Numbered from the stretch's first letter, positions 40,829 through 51,017 are shown. The stretch: DNA of 64,000 nucleotides from Terriglobia bacterium (GCA_020073015.1 JAIQFZ010000005.1:1-64000), one strand, 5' to 3'. The notes: generated by a model not told the origin, from the sequence alone. Translations and numbers: made by a program.

Positions 40829-42013
40829 CTACCGCTTCCCCGACAAGCGCCCGATGAGCAGATCAAAGAACTTCGGCGAATCCACGTCCACCGCGACCTT
40901 GGTATTCGGCACATACTTGCGGCGCAACACCGGAGACCACCGCGTAGTCGCCAGGGTCGGAGCCGATCCCCGAACCAGCACATTCATGGCCGCCGCATCC
41001 TTCTCCATTCCCGGCCGGCGCCGCAGATCACCTGCAATGGGGCTGTAGCCCAACGTGGCGCCTGCAGTCAGTTCGCCGGTCGTCTCCACATCGACGTAGT
41101 AGTCCTGCAACGTGAGAATCGACGGGTCCAGAAATCCTGCGACGGCCAGAGAGTCATGCATGTTCGGCCCCACCAGATAACCGCCCTCACGATTGTGGTT
41201 GATGGCGTTTCGGCCGATTTTCGCGGCTGCCTGACTCACGGGATTCTGTGCGGCTTCGAGCACCCGCACATGTTCGTCCGTCAAAGAAGTCTTGCGCGTA
41301 ACATCGAGACCGACCATGGTAATCGGGATGCCCGATTGGAAAACAATCCGCGCGGCTTCCGGATCCACATAAACATTAAACTCAGCGGCGGGGGTGATGT
41401 TGCCGCCGGACAGCGATCCGCCCATCATGACCAAGCCACGTACCATGCCCACAAGTTCCGCATCCGAGTTCAGCGCGGTCGCGATGTTCGTCAGCGGGCC
41501 GATCGTGATCAGCGTCACCTCGCCGGGATACTTTCGGACAATCTGCCGGATAAGTTCCGGAGCGGGAGTCGCAACCGGTTTCGTCGTGGGCTCGGGAAAG
41601 ACGGCTCCTCCCAGTCCATTTTCGCCGTGCGCATAGGCGGCCGTCACCAGACGGCGCATCAGGGGGGCCTTCGCGCCCGCGGCAACCGGAATGTCCGTGC
41701 GTCCGGCGATCTCCACCATGCGCAGGGCATTGGGAAGCGTCAGTTCCAGCGGAACGTTGCCCGCCACTGGCGTGATGGCCTCGATCTTCAACTCCGGCGA
41801 CCGCATCGCCAAGAGTAACGCCAGCGCGTCGTCCACACCCGGGTCGGTGTCAATGATGACGCGGAAGGGAGCGGTCCCGCGATTTGCCGGCTGCTCGGCA
41901 AATGTCGTCGCAGCAGCTGCGTCGGGCACCAACCCGCTGACTATCACGGCCGCCGCCGAGGACGTCACGAAAGCACGTCGCGTCATTTCAGTTTTCAATC
42001 TCGTCGATTCCAT
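40829..42013 (-). CDS. Exported nucleoside hydrolase 3 (canonical motif)
   Basis: The protein is 394 aa with a Tat signal (MTRRAFVTSSAAAVIVSGL). The calcium-site motif is intact: IIDTDPGVDDALALLLAM, and TIGPLTNIA supplies the Thr. VMMGGSLSGGNITPAAEFNVYVDPEA and NMHDSLAVAGFLDPS give the substrate Asn/Glu region and the HD pair of active inosine-uridine hydrolases. It cleaves N-ribosidic bonds of nucleosides to base plus ribose. AAAGGAG lies 9 nt before the ATG. It is transcribed with copy 2 and divergently from a TPR protein gene. Confidence 0.92.
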   Translation of the reverse strand: MESTRLKTEMTRRAFVTSSAAAVIVSGLVPDAAAATTFAEQPANRGTAPFRVIIDTDPGVDDALALLLAMRSPELKIEAITPVAGNVPLELTLPNALRMVEIAGRTDIPVAAGAKAPLMRRLVTAAYAHGENGLGGAVFPEPTTKPVATPAPELIRQIVRKYPGEVTLITIGPLTNIATALNSDAELVGMVRGLVMMGGSLSGGNITPAAEFNVYVDPEAARIVFQSGIPITMVGLDVTRKTSLTDEHVRVLEAAQNPVSQAAAKIGRNAINHNREGGYLVGPNMHDSLAVAGFLDPSILTLQDYYVDVETTGELTAGATLGYSPIAGDLRRRPGMEKDAAAMNVLVRGSAPTLATTRWSPVLRRKYVPNTKVAVDVDSPKFFDLLIGRLSGKR

Positions 42014-42178
42014 CTCGGCTTCTCCTTTAACTATGATTGCGCCCGCTAATTCATTCGCGAAAGCGTGCTATTGTAATTCCTTCCACGAGAGCTCTACCAC
42101 GCATTGTTCACCAGACCATTGCCAATCACGCCTACAGAACGGCACGCACGAACCAAGGCACCGCGGGCTCGGTCGCGC

Positions 42179-43774
42179 ATGCCCGCGTTCATGCATGCTG
42201 CTACCTGCATACTAGCGCTTTGCGCACTCCTCGCACCTCGAAGTCAGTCCCAGACTCTCAGCAAGTCGAGCGGAGCCACTCTTCAAGGGATGGTGCGCGA
42301 CTCGCTTCACCAGCCGGTGGCGGGCGCCGAAGTTCATCTTCAGCGCGAGAATGACACGCAGACCCTGGACGCGATCACCGATTCAAAAGGCGCGTTCAAG
42401 TTTTCTGCCATCCAGGAAGGCACCTACAGCCTTCGCGCGTCGATGATGGGGAAAGGCAAAGCAGCCGTCACTCCCGTGATCCTCGGACAGAACGAGACGA
42501 AGACTCTTGACCTGACACTCTCCACCGAAGAGCTGACCTTCTTCGATGAACCCACATTCTCCGTGGCCGGCGTGACCGACACGACCAATCTTGGCGGACA
42601 CGGTTCGGACACAGTTGTAAGAACGAAAGACGCGCTTGCCAAAGCAACGGTCTCACTCGGCGCGCCTTCTGGCGACAGCTCACTACCGTCGGCACACAGC
42701 GCTGACCGTGAAGGCACCTTGCGCGCAATCGTGGCTCGTGAGCCTGAGAGTTTCGAAGCGAATCACAAGCTCGGCACGCTACTCGTCGACGAAGGGAAGG
42801 CGCGCGAAGCCCTTCCCTACCTCGAACAGGCCTCTCGACTTCAACCTGGTGACTACGACAACGCCTACGAACTCGCGCTCGCCTGCGCGAATTCCGGCCA
42901 TTACGAGCAGGCACGCGCTCACGCCCGCGCGCTACTCGCGAAGCAGGAGAAAGCCGACCTGCATCACCTGCTGGGAGATGTTGCGGAAAAGACGGGCGAT
43001 CCTCTGGAAGCTGTGCGCGAGTACCAGCGAGCAGCGCAGCTCGACGCGAGCGAAGCGAACCTATTCGACTGGGGAGCGGAGCTCCTGATGCATCATGCTC
43101 CGGAGCCGGCCGCCGAGGTTTTCGCGAACGCTCACCGCGCATTTCCTCATTCGATCCGAATCCTGCTTGGTTTGGGCGTTGCCTGGTTTATTCATGGTTC
43201 GTACGACCAGGCAATTCAATATCTGGGCCAAGCGTCGGACCTGAATCCTGACGATCCGAACCCTTATTTATTTCTCGGGAAAATCCAGGGCGTCGAGGCC
43301 AATGAGCCAATGGCCATCGCAGAAAGGGTGGCGCGATTCGCCAGACTCCAACCTCTGAACGCGTTCGCGAACTACTACTATGCAGTCAGTCTCTGGAAGC
43401 AGCGGAAGGGGCCGGAAGATACTCAAACTGCAGCTCGGATCGAGTCGCTGCTAGAGAAGGCCGTCGCGCTAGATCCGAAGCTCGGGGAAGCCCATTTGCA
43501 ATTGGGCATCCTCTATTCGGAGCGGAAAGATTCTCCGAAGGCTATCGAGGCCTATCAACACGCCGTCGCGGTCAACCCGCACATGGAACAGGCGCACTAT
43601 CGCCTGGCGCAAACCTATCGCCTGATCGGGCAGAATGATAAGGCTCAGAATGAACTACAGCTCTACGAACGGATCTCTAAGGAAAAAGCTGCGCAGATTG
43701 AACGCGAGCGGAGTGAAATCAAGCAATTCGTGTATACGCTTCGAGGCCAAACGTCGACTTCTCGGCCGCAGTAG
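42179..43774 (+). CDS. Exported protein with a carboxypeptidase-regulatory domain and TPRs
   Basis: From the ATG at 42179 the protein is 531 aa with a signal peptide (HAATCILALCALLAPRSQSQ). The start is not certain because no strong ribosome-binding site is seen. Residues 35-115 are a carboxypeptidase-regulatory/Cna-B-like sandwich (TLQGMVRDSLHQPVAGAEVHL...AITDSKGAFKFSAIQEGTY). The rest is tetratricopeptide repeats (ANHKLGTLLVDEGKAREALPYLEQA, AHLQLGILYSERKDSPKAIEAY). It is wedged between nucleoside hydrolase genes, as is the other TPR gene (33938), which supports a scaffold role near the hydrolases. Confidence 0.82.
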   Translation: MPAFMHAATCILALCALLAPRSQSQTLSKSSGATLQGMVRDSLHQPVAGAEVHLQRENDTQTLDAITDSKGAFKFSAIQEGTYSLRASMMGKGKAAVTPVILGQNETKTLDLTLSTEELTFFDEPTFSVAGVTDTTNLGGHGSDTVVRTKDALAKATVSLGAPSGDSSLPSAHSADREGTLRAIVAREPESFEANHKLGTLLVDEGKAREALPYLEQASRLQPGDYDNAYELALACANSGHYEQARAHARALLAKQEKADLHHLLGDVAEKTGDPLEAVREYQRAAQLDASEANLFDWGAELLMHHAPEPAAEVFANAHRAFPHSIRILLGLGVAWFIHGSYDQAIQYLGQASDLNPDDPNPYLFLGKIQGVEANEPMAIAERVARFARLQPLNAFANYYYAVSLWKQRKGPEDTQTAARIESLLEKAVALDPKLGEAHLQLGILYSERKDSPKAIEAYQHAVAVNPHMEQAHYRLAQTYRLIGQNDKAQNELQLYERISKEKAAQIERERSEIKQFVYTLRGQTSTSRPQ

Positions 43775-43788
43775 ATTTTTTCCGTCGC

Positions 43789-44877
43789 TCAGTGAACAGG
43801 CGGGGTGGGCGCAGTCATCAGGCTCACGAACATTCGATAAAACTTTTCTTTGTCCAAATCGACCTGAATCTCAACCAGCTGCACAACTTGTGCAGGCTTG
43901 TCATTGTCTGACCACGTCAACGTGTTCCCGTAGCCTGCACCTCGATCCAGGTCCACGCTCAGGTAGCGCCTCTCGCGCTTCGTGATCAGACTGGGGTCGA
44001 TCCAGGCGGCGGCTGCGAGTTCGTCCCACAAGATGTCTGCCCCCGGAGCGGACTGATAGAAGCGGGCAACATAATGCGCCAGCGCGGTTCCACCTGTGTC
44101 GATCTGCTTGATCATTTCGGAAGTCAAGCGAGTTTTGACCGATATGTCCGTGGGAGTACAGACAATTTTCTTCCAGGGTGCGCGCAACACCACGTGCGCG
44201 GCTTCGGGATCGAACCAGAAATTGAATTCGTGGCGGGGATTGTTGACGAACTCCGCATTATCCGTCTGCGGACCCAGACTTCCGCCCATGAAGACCAATT
44301 CCTTTGCCAGTTCGGCGAAGTGAGGGTCGATCGTGAGGGCGAGTGCGAGATTGGTCATCGGTCCGCCTTCGTAGATCGTGACCTCGTGCGGATATTGGTG
44401 CACCATCCGAATCAGGAAATGGGCCGCGTCTTCATCGAGCGGCTTCGTGGTTGGCTTCCCTTCGGGCAGCGGCGGCACCACGAAAGGCTCGTGCCACCAG
44501 CGGTCGTCCCAGGCCCCGGCATAGGCTACTTTGCCGTAGCGGTCCTGCCACCGCTGGGCTTCCTCGCGGGTGCGGACTAAAGGAAAGGCTGCGCCGGGTA
44601 CTACCGGAATGTCGGTGCGGCCGATGATCTCGAGCAGGCGGAGGGTGTGGGCTACTTCTTCGTCGCGCCACTGATCCCCGCTGACAACCGTGATGCCGAG
44701 GACTTCGATCTGCGGTGACTGGATCATCACCAGAAGCGTCTGCAGATTGCTGCCGCCGGGGCCGGAACAGTCCTGGTTGATGATCACCTTGCGACGGGGC
44801 TCGGCGGAGGCAAAACCGCTCGCCAGCAGGAGCGCGGAGAAGACAAGGGCGCTAAGTTTCACGAAGGGAGTCTTCAC
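43789..44877 (-). CDS. Exported nucleoside-hydrolase-like protein 4 (variant, catalytic Asp replaced)
   Basis: From a GTG at 44877 the protein is 362 aa, equal to its paralogues, with a signal peptide (FVKLSALVFSALLLASGFASA). The metal-site loop reads VIINQDCSGPGGSNLQ: Asn replaces the first Asp (the presumed general base) and Asn the last one. YEGGPMTNLA, FMGGSLGPQ, HEFNFWFDPEAAHVV and ILWDELAAAAWIDPS are kept. It may have lost hydrolysis or use a different mechanism. The gene is convergent with the TPR gene 14 bases away and is followed upstream by the TonB receptor gene. Confidence 0.82.
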   Translation of the reverse strand: MKTPFVKLSALVFSALLLASGFASAEPRRKVIINQDCSGPGGSNLQTLLVMIQSPQIEVLGITVVSGDQWRDEEVAHTLRLLEIIGRTDIPVVPGAAFPLVRTREEAQRWQDRYGKVAYAGAWDDRWWHEPFVVPPLPEGKPTTKPLDEDAAHFLIRMVHQYPHEVTIYEGGPMTNLALALTIDPHFAELAKELVFMGGSLGPQTDNAEFVNNPRHEFNFWFDPEAAHVVLRAPWKKIVCTPTDISVKTRLTSEMIKQIDTGGTALAHYVARFYQSAPGADILWDELAAAAWIDPSLITKRERRYLSVDLDRGAGYGNTLTWSDNDKPAQVVQLVEIQVDLDKEKFYRMFVSLMTAPTPPVH

Positions 44878-45083
44878 GTTTCGAGCCTTAACTTGGATGC
44901 GGTCGGCAAGAAACTCAGGATCCCTCCACTTGTGCTCAGTGCTTCGCTCCTTCGTCCTTGGTCGGGATGACAAGCCGGTGAAGACTAACAGCCTACAGAA
45001 AGGTTGGGGGCAGACTGAGCGGCGGCTGGTGATCCAGCTTGCTCAATCTGCCCGAAGTCGAGGCACGAAAATTCAGTCCGTTC

Positions 45084-48000
45084 CTAGAAGGTCAGCTTTA
45101 GGGCGAACTGAATGACGCGCGGGTCTTTCACCGTTGTGTTAACCACGCCGAAACTCGACCCTGCGTTAAGGTCCTGCATATGGTGGCTGCCGGCACCTGC
45201 TAACCAGAACTGCGCGTGGTTCCAGGCATTGAAGAATTCAGCACGGAAGTCCAAATTCATGCCTTCGTAAGGTAATGGGAAATGCTTAATGAGTGAGAGA
45301 TCTGTGTTTACAAAACGAGGACCGTAGACTGGCGCTCGGTTTGAGTTCCCTAGCTCCCCGGGTGCCGCGTGCGTAAACGCGCATGGATTGAACCAATGCT
45401 CAAGCGTATGCACTTGGGCGGGCGCATCGCAGCCCGGGTTGGCGGCCACCGTCCCGCCTTTGTTCGGGTCACCCACCATATCAGGCCTGTTAAAGCTGTT
45501 TCCGTTCCACTGGAAATTGACTCCTGAGGCGTTGACGCCGTTGATCGCTAAGCTGTCGACCACAAACAGCGGGAACCCGGAAGTGACTCGCTCGATTACG
45601 TCCACTTCCCAGTTTCCCAAGATCGCATTGACAGGACCGCTCCAACTACTGCCGAACTGTTTGCCCTTCCCGAAAGGCAGATCATAGGTAACGCTGGCCG
45701 TGAACTGGTGATTGAGGTTGAGTTGAGACAGGCCCCAATCCAACTTCTGGTATCCGGGCAGAGGGAAGTACGTCGCCCCCGGCGAGCTGCCGAGACCGTC
45801 GGGCAAACCGGAGTCGAAGGTGCGGGAATACGTGTATCCCAGAAGAGCATAGAGGCCGTGGCGCGCGCTCTTGGTCTCGGCTTTGATTTGGAGAGAGTCG
45901 TAGTGGGCGCGACCGACGTCGTTGTTACTGTTAATCGTCAACGGGAAAAGGAATGTCGGGGCGCCCCACTTCGGACCGAATGCGGTTCCGCCGGGGCCGC
46001 AGCCCAGTGTGTAGCCAGCGACGTCACCGCAGGCGCCGGGGGATCCGACGTTCAGATTCACCTGGCCGGCTAGGATGTGCGAACTGCGAGAACCGGCATA
46101 ACCGGCGGTAACCACTATATTGCCCGGAATCTGGCGCTCGATGTTCAGATTGAACTGCTGCACCTTCCCCTTTTTGAAATTCAGGTTTTGGGCCTGGAGC
46201 GCTCCCGGGAACACTTGGGGGCTCAGAGGGGCGGTAATGGCGTTCAGGTTGGAATCGAGAAAGAGGAATTGGTTGCCGCAATTGAGAACTGTTGTCTGGG
46301 CCGAGTTGTTAAACGGACAAGGCCCAAAGAAGTTATCGGACTCGGCGAAGTAGGGTGGGTTTTCCCACAAGCCCTGCCCGCCCTGGTTCCACGACGAATC
46401 GTGGAAGATGGCATAGCCCGCACGCACCGCCGTCGTCGTGGACCCAAACGGCTTCCAAGCCAGTCCAATTCGCGGTTCGAAGGCAGTCTTATCCAGCTGA
46501 ATGCCGACACGTCCGTCGGACTTAACACAGATGGAGCAATCGGGCACGGACACGGACCCGGCGACATAGTACTTGCCGCTGACAAAGTCGAAATTCGCCT
46601 GGCGGTCATGCGCTTCGGTGACGGGCGTGGTCAGAGCCCACGCGACGCCAATGTTCAAGGTCAAATCCTTGGTCACGCGCCAGTCGTCCTCCACAAAGGG
46701 GCGGAACAGTTTCCAGCGACGACCCGTCGTGGCTCCGAAGAACGTCTGATCGTGGATTCCGCCGCCCAACTGGCCAAGCAGGAGATCAGCGGCGGCATCG
46801 CCCGTAAGTCCGAAGTTAATGTAGAAACCATCCTGAAAGGCATTGGTTTCAACATTCATCTGCTGGGCACGGAATCCCATACCAATCTTGATGTTGTGGT
46901 TACCGCGGATCATGTCGAACGAATCCGCGATCGAGAAAACGTTGGTCCCGCCCTGGAAGGGAGCAAACCCGCGGTCTCCGAGAGACCAGTAGTTGTTCAT
47001 CAGCGTGGAACTCATGCCGCAACTGATGCAGTCTTTGGTGGACTGATCTGTCACACCTGCCGGCGCATTCTGGCACTTGCTGTTCAGATTCGCTCCCAAG
47101 ATGCCGATATTGGCCGCCTGGCAGGTGCGATCGCCGATTGACAAGATGTGGTTGAAGATGCGGTTAAATCCCGCAGTGAATTGGTTGATATTGCGATCGT
47201 TGAAAATGTGGGTTTCAGAAACCGCGACGTTGCGCCCGTGGTTGCTGATGTTTTGGGTACTACCGAACGCATCTTGTTCCGCGAACCCCGGCGAACCACC
47301 GGGAACAAACACATTCGCCTGATCGTAGCTGAAACGAGCGAATGCGAGGTCCTTGCTCGAGAAATTGTGGTCCAAGCGGATGTCAAACTGGCCTTCGTTC
47401 AGTCTTCTGACAGGCACGTTAGAGTAATTGGTCAGCGCGGACGTGTTCACCACGTTGCTCTCTGGATAAAGCTTTATCATTGCCAAACCTGACGGATCGA
47501 CGGATGGATTGACGGCCGGATCGAACATGTTCGTGGGGATCTTGTTGCAATCCGTGCCGGGATCCTGGGAGCCGTCAGAATTCGCGCGAATCGGGACGCC
47601 TGCGTCGTCGCACTGAAAAGGCGAGAAAGTGTAAGGATTCACGATATCCGGGAACACAAATCCGTTGTATGAAGTTTGTCCTCGCGTACCACCTAACGGG
47701 TCCTGAGTGAAGTCCCCACCCATCATTGCTTGCGTTGGAATCAGACCGTTATGTGGTTCTCCGTGGCGCTTTCTGGTTCCCTGATAATCGACGAAGAAGA
47801 ACGTCTTGTTCTTCTGGAGAGCCCCACCCAGCGCACCTCCGAACTGATTCAGATTAAATTGCTCCTTCTTTACAGCAAAAAAGCTCTTCGCATCGAGCGA
47901 GGTATTGCGGAAGAACTCGAACAGCGACCCGTGGAACTTGTTGGCTCCCGACTTCGTCGTTATCAGCACGGTCGGACCCGAGCGCGTACCGTACTCGGCA

Positions 48001-48710
48001 GAGTAGTTGTAGGTCAGAACCTTGAATTCCTGAATGGCGTCGATCGAAGGCAAAATCGAGATCCCGCCCGCGGTCAGTTCGTTGTTGTCAACACCATCGA
48101 ATAGCCAATCTGTACTCTGGGCCCGTGAACCGCCCACCGAGAGCGAATATGTTCCTCGGGTCGACACTTCGCTGCTGGGACCATTGTTGAAAAAGCTGTT
48201 GGGGTTGGTTTCCTGGGTTACGCCCGGGATCAGCGTTGCCAACTGGACGAAGTCGCGACCGTTCAACGGGAGATCCGCTACCTGCTCGGATGTGATCACC
48301 TGACCGAGGGTTGGGTTTGTGGTCTCCACGGCGACCTCGGTCGCACTAACCTCCACCGTCTGGCTAACCGAGGCGGGGGCGAGGGTAAAGTTCACCTCGC
48401 GCTGTTCGTTGACCTGCAGCCGAATGTCTTTCTGCTCGGTGGTCTGGAAGCCCTGGGATTCCACTCGAATCGTGTAAATCGATACCGGCAGGAAGGGGGC
48501 GAGATAGTGACCGGATCCGTCGGTCTTGACTTCGCGAGTGACATTGGTGCCCTGCGAGGTGATCTTGACGGTCGCTCCGGAGATGACCGATCCCGTCTTG
48601 TCTTCCACGGTTCCCGAGAAACTCCCGTTGGCCTGGCTGTAGAGAAGTGGACAAATCGAGAGAACGATTGAGCAGACAACTACCGCGAACAACTTGCTTC
48701 TGGTCAGCAT
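45084..48710 (-). CDS. Oar-like TonB-dependent outer-membrane receptor
   Basis: This is a 1208-aa receptor. It has a signal peptide ending LLYSQA, then a carboxypeptidase-regulatory domain (GSFSGTVEDKTGSVISGATVKI, about 25-110). The plug has LNGRDFVQLATLIPGVTQ, and a long beta-barrel ends in the outer-membrane Phe (FALKLTF). It should carry a bulky substrate across the outer membrane with TonB energy. A well-formed promoter lies 100 bases upstream. Its position between nucleoside hydrolase genes suggests nucleosides, nucleotides or nucleic-acid fragments as substrate; that is context only. Confidence 0.9.
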   Translation of the reverse strand: MLTRSKLFAVVVCSIVLSICPLLYSQANGSFSGTVEDKTGSVISGATVKITSQGTNVTREVKTDGSGHYLAPFLPVSIYTIRVESQGFQTTEQKDIRLQVNEQREVNFTLAPASVSQTVEVSATEVAVETTNPTLGQVITSEQVADLPLNGRDFVQLATLIPGVTQETNPNSFFNNGPSSEVSTRGTYSLSVGGSRAQSTDWLFDGVDNNELTAGGISILPSIDAIQEFKVLTYNYSAEYGTRSGPTVLITTKSGANKFHGSLFEFFRNTSLDAKSFFAVKKEQFNLNQFGGALGGALQKNKTFFFVDYQGTRKRHGEPHNGLIPTQAMMGGDFTQDPLGGTRGQTSYNGFVFPDIVNPYTFSPFQCDDAGVPIRANSDGSQDPGTDCNKIPTNMFDPAVNPSVDPSGLAMIKLYPESNVVNTSALTNYSNVPVRRLNEGQFDIRLDHNFSSKDLAFARFSYDQANVFVPGGSPGFAEQDAFGSTQNISNHGRNVAVSETHIFNDRNINQFTAGFNRIFNHILSIGDRTCQAANIGILGANLNSKCQNAPAGVTDQSTKDCISCGMSSTLMNNYWSLGDRGFAPFQGGTNVFSIADSFDMIRGNHNIKIGMGFRAQQMNVETNAFQDGFYINFGLTGDAAADLLLGQLGGGIHDQTFFGATTGRRWKLFRPFVEDDWRVTKDLTLNIGVAWALTTPVTEAHDRQANFDFVSGKYYVAGSVSVPDCSICVKSDGRVGIQLDKTAFEPRIGLAWKPFGSTTTAVRAGYAIFHDSSWNQGGQGLWENPPYFAESDNFFGPCPFNNSAQTTVLNCGNQFLFLDSNLNAITAPLSPQVFPGALQAQNLNFKKGKVQQFNLNIERQIPGNIVVTAGYAGSRSSHILAGQVNLNVGSPGACGDVAGYTLGCGPGGTAFGPKWGAPTFLFPLTINSNNDVGRAHYDSLQIKAETKSARHGLYALLGYTYSRTFDSGLPDGLGSSPGATYFPLPGYQKLDWGLSQLNLNHQFTASVTYDLPFGKGKQFGSSWSGPVNAILGNWEVDVIERVTSGFPLFVVDSLAINGVNASGVNFQWNGNSFNRPDMVGDPNKGGTVAANPGCDAPAQVHTLEHWFNPCAFTHAAPGELGNSNRAPVYGPRFVNTDLSLIKHFPLPYEGMNLDFRAEFFNAWNHAQFWLAGAGSHHMQDLNAGSSFGVVNTTVKDPRVIQFALKLTF

Positions 48711-48813
48711 GTAGACTCCGCCTTGGTGGCCACATCGTTTAAGTGGCGATTTGGGATCTGCTCCACGCGGCTTGGGGTGGGAGCGTCCCTAAACTTCGTT
48801 TCGTAATCCGGTC

Positions 48814-48842
48814 ATCTAAATCGATCGGGTTTTGAAAGTCAA
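48814..48842 (-). promoter_or_regulatory. Sigma-70-type promoter of the TonB receptor gene
   Basis: On the minus strand TTGACT (48842-48837) and TTAGAT (48819-48814) are separated by exactly 17 bases. Transcription would begin near 48807, giving a leader of about 97 nt before the ATG at 48710. The rest of the 266-base gap shows no gene. Confidence 0.5.
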
Positions 48843-48975
48843 GACCTTTATGTCGCGCGATCTACAGAGCGTGTGGAGGACTTGCGCAAACTACAAAAAA
48901 CTGGAGCGGCGGGCGCGCGGGATTCCAAACGTCATAAATCCCCCCTGCGAATTGTCCGCAGCTTTGTCAGAGCAC

Positions 48976-49953
48976 TCATCCGTTGGAGCGCGCGACCAGC
49001 AGAATCGCCAAACAATAGAAGACAAACATCAAGAACAAATATGTTTTCGCTTTGCTGCCGGCGCCGGCGAATTCTTTCCAGGCCAGGACACCCCAGAGGG
49101 CGGCGACCATGGGGGCGGACTGTCCGATGGCGTACGAGATGGCCACTCCAGTGAAGTTGGCTGCGACGAGATTGAAGACCATGCCGGTCCCCCAGATGAA
49201 TCCGCCGAGCAGCCCGAGAGCGTGGCCGGAGGCGGGCGCGTTGAAAAAGCCGCTGAAGCTGACGGGTTCTCCGACGAGCGGGTTCTTCATGAAATAGACG
49301 TTCCAGATCAGGCACGACAGCAGCGCACCGAGCGTGAGGAATACGGCGATGCTGTAGGGGCCGAGGGTATGGCCGTTGGTCATCGCGCGAGCGACGAAGG
49401 GCGCCCACAGGCCCATCAGGACGCCGGAGACGATGCAGGTCATGATGCTCTTCTTTGATACCGAGCGTCCGGCGATGGCTAGACTGCCGTAGGCCTTGCC
49501 GTCGAGCACGACGGCGATGAGCGCGCAGATGACGCCGGCAGCGAGGAGTGCGGCGTTGCCTTTGGGCTGGAGGATGTAGCTGGAGATCACTCCGACGACG
49601 AGGGCGATGCCGATCGATACGGGGAAGGCGATGGCGAGTCCGGCCATGTCAATGGCGGCGACCAGAAGCAGGTTGGCGAGATTGAAAATGGCGCCGCCGA
49701 TCATGGTGGAGACGATGTTGTTGGTGTCGGCGGAGTGCACGTTGTTGAGGAAGCTGGAGGCATCGTGGCCAGTGCTTCCCATGGTGAGCGCGAAGATCAA
49801 CGAGACAAGGAAGATGCCGACGGCGTAGTCCCAATAAAACAGCTCGAAGCGGTAGTTCTTGACGCCTTTATATGTGTTGGCCCAGGAGCCCCAGCAGATG
49901 GCGCTCGTGATCATCATCAGTAACGCAATACTGAGACTGGCGGGTGTGAACAT
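48976..49953 (-). CDS. GRP/ureide-permease-type (DMT superfamily) transporter
   Basis: This is a 325-aa protein with about ten membrane helices. The N-terminus MMITSAICWGSWANTYKGV strongly recalls the CWGSW-N block shared by plant ureide permeases and bacterial GRP sugar-uptake proteins. AIDMAGLAIAFPVSIGIALVVG and AISYAIGQSAPMVAALWGVLAWKEF are further family blocks. It lies 26 bases after a canonical nucleoside hydrolase gene in the same direction, so ribose (as for RbsU) or a nucleobase/ureide (as for the plant proteins) is the probable cargo. Which of the two cannot be told from the sequence. Confidence 0.75.
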   Translation of the reverse strand: MFTPASLSIALLMMITSAICWGSWANTYKGVKNYRFELFYWDYAVGIFLVSLIFALTMGSTGHDASSFLNNVHSADTNNIVSTMIGGAIFNLANLLLVAAIDMAGLAIAFPVSIGIALVVGVISSYILQPKGNAALLAAGVICALIAVVLDGKAYGSLAIAGRSVSKKSIMTCIVSGVLMGLWAPFVARAMTNGHTLGPYSIAVFLTLGALLSCLIWNVYFMKNPLVGEPVSFSGFFNAPASGHALGLLGGFIWGTGMVFNLVAANFTGVAISYAIGQSAPMVAALWGVLAWKEFAGAGSKAKTYLFLMFVFYCLAILLVARSNG

Positions 49954-49979
49954 TGGTTCTCCTTGAACTTGGCGCGAGT

Positions 49980-51017
49980 TTACTTACCACGAATCCTGGA
50001 CACGAATAATTGCAGGAAGCGCTCGGCGTCGACATCGACGCAGACTTTGGCATTGGGCTCGACTTTGTCGAGACCTTCGATGATGTAGCGGTCGCCGTGC
50101 AGGACGTTGCGCTCGACCGCGCCGTGACGGTTGGCTACGGTTTCGCCGCGGGTGAATTCGCCTTTGGTTTCGACGTCCACATGCATGGCCGGGGCGGTTA
50201 CGAGCGTGGAATCGATCGCTACGCCAACGGCTAGCGGATCGTACATGGGAGTGCCCGTGGAACCGAACTTGGCCGAGAGATCCACCAGATAGCTCGCCAC
50301 CTGGTAGATGAAATCGTTGACCGGGCCGTGGGTTTGCGCGAGTTGTTCTAGGTGTCTCTTGGAGAGAAGCGTTTTGTCGCCGACGTCGAGGCCGACCATG
50401 GTCACCGGCCATCCGGCTTGAAAAACGATCTGAGCGGCTTCGGGATCGTTGTAGATGTTGGCTTCGGCGGCGGCGTTCACGTTGCCGCCGGTGATGGAGC
50501 CGCCCATCAGGATGACTTGCTTGACGAGCGGGACGATAGAAGGATCTTTTTCTGCGGCGAGCGCAATGTTGGTCAGAGGCCCGACTGGGACGAGCGTGAT
50601 TTCGTGTGGTGCGGCGTGCACGAGTTCGATGATCAGGTCGGGACCGTAGCGGGAGTTGACCTTGCACTTGCTGGGCGGGAGCTCAATGTTGGCGAGTCCG
50701 TTTTTGCCGTGCCAAAACTCGGCGGTGATGAGCTTTTGAAACAGCGGATGCTGCGCTCCGGCGGCTACGGGAATGTCGCAGCGATTGGCAAGCGAGACCA
50801 TGCGGAGGGCGTTTTCGAGTCCCTGCTTCGCGGTTACGTTGCCGGGGACAACGGTGATGGCTCGGACGTCGAGCTCGGAAGAGTTGAGAGCCAGCATCAG
50901 GGCCATGGCATCGTCGGTGCCGGGGTCAGTATCAAAGATGATTTTTCGGGTGGCGGCGGAGGCGGCGAGAGAAAAAACCAGTGCGAAAAGTATGGAAAGA
51001 AAAAGGTATCGGGTCAC
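49980..51017 (-). CDS. Exported nucleoside hydrolase 5 (canonical motif)
   Basis: From a GTG at 51017 the protein is 345 aa with a signal peptide (RYLFLSILFALVFSLAASA). The track's start adds 154 residues of non-coding character. The metal site is canonical: IIFDTDPGTDDAMALMLAL, with VPVGPLTNIA and ILMGGSITGGNVNAAAEANIYNDPEA. In the C-terminal pair MYDPLAVGVAIDS, Tyr stands in place of the His of the HD pair, which may shift base specificity. It is followed by the GRP/ureide-type transporter gene, suggesting that a product is imported. It is divergent from deoC. Confidence 0.9.
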   Translation of the reverse strand: MTRYLFLSILFALVFSLAASAATRKIIFDTDPGTDDAMALMLALNSSELDVRAITVVPGNVTAKQGLENALRMVSLANRCDIPVAAGAQHPLFQKLITAEFWHGKNGLANIELPPSKCKVNSRYGPDLIIELVHAAPHEITLVPVGPLTNIALAAEKDPSIVPLVKQVILMGGSITGGNVNAAAEANIYNDPEAAQIVFQAGWPVTMVGLDVGDKTLLSKRHLEQLAQTHGPVNDFIYQVASYLVDLSAKFGSTGTPMYDPLAVGVAIDSTLVTAPAMHVDVETKGEFTRGETVANRHGAVERNVLHGDRYIIEGLDKVEPNAKVCVDVDAERFLQLFVSRIRGK

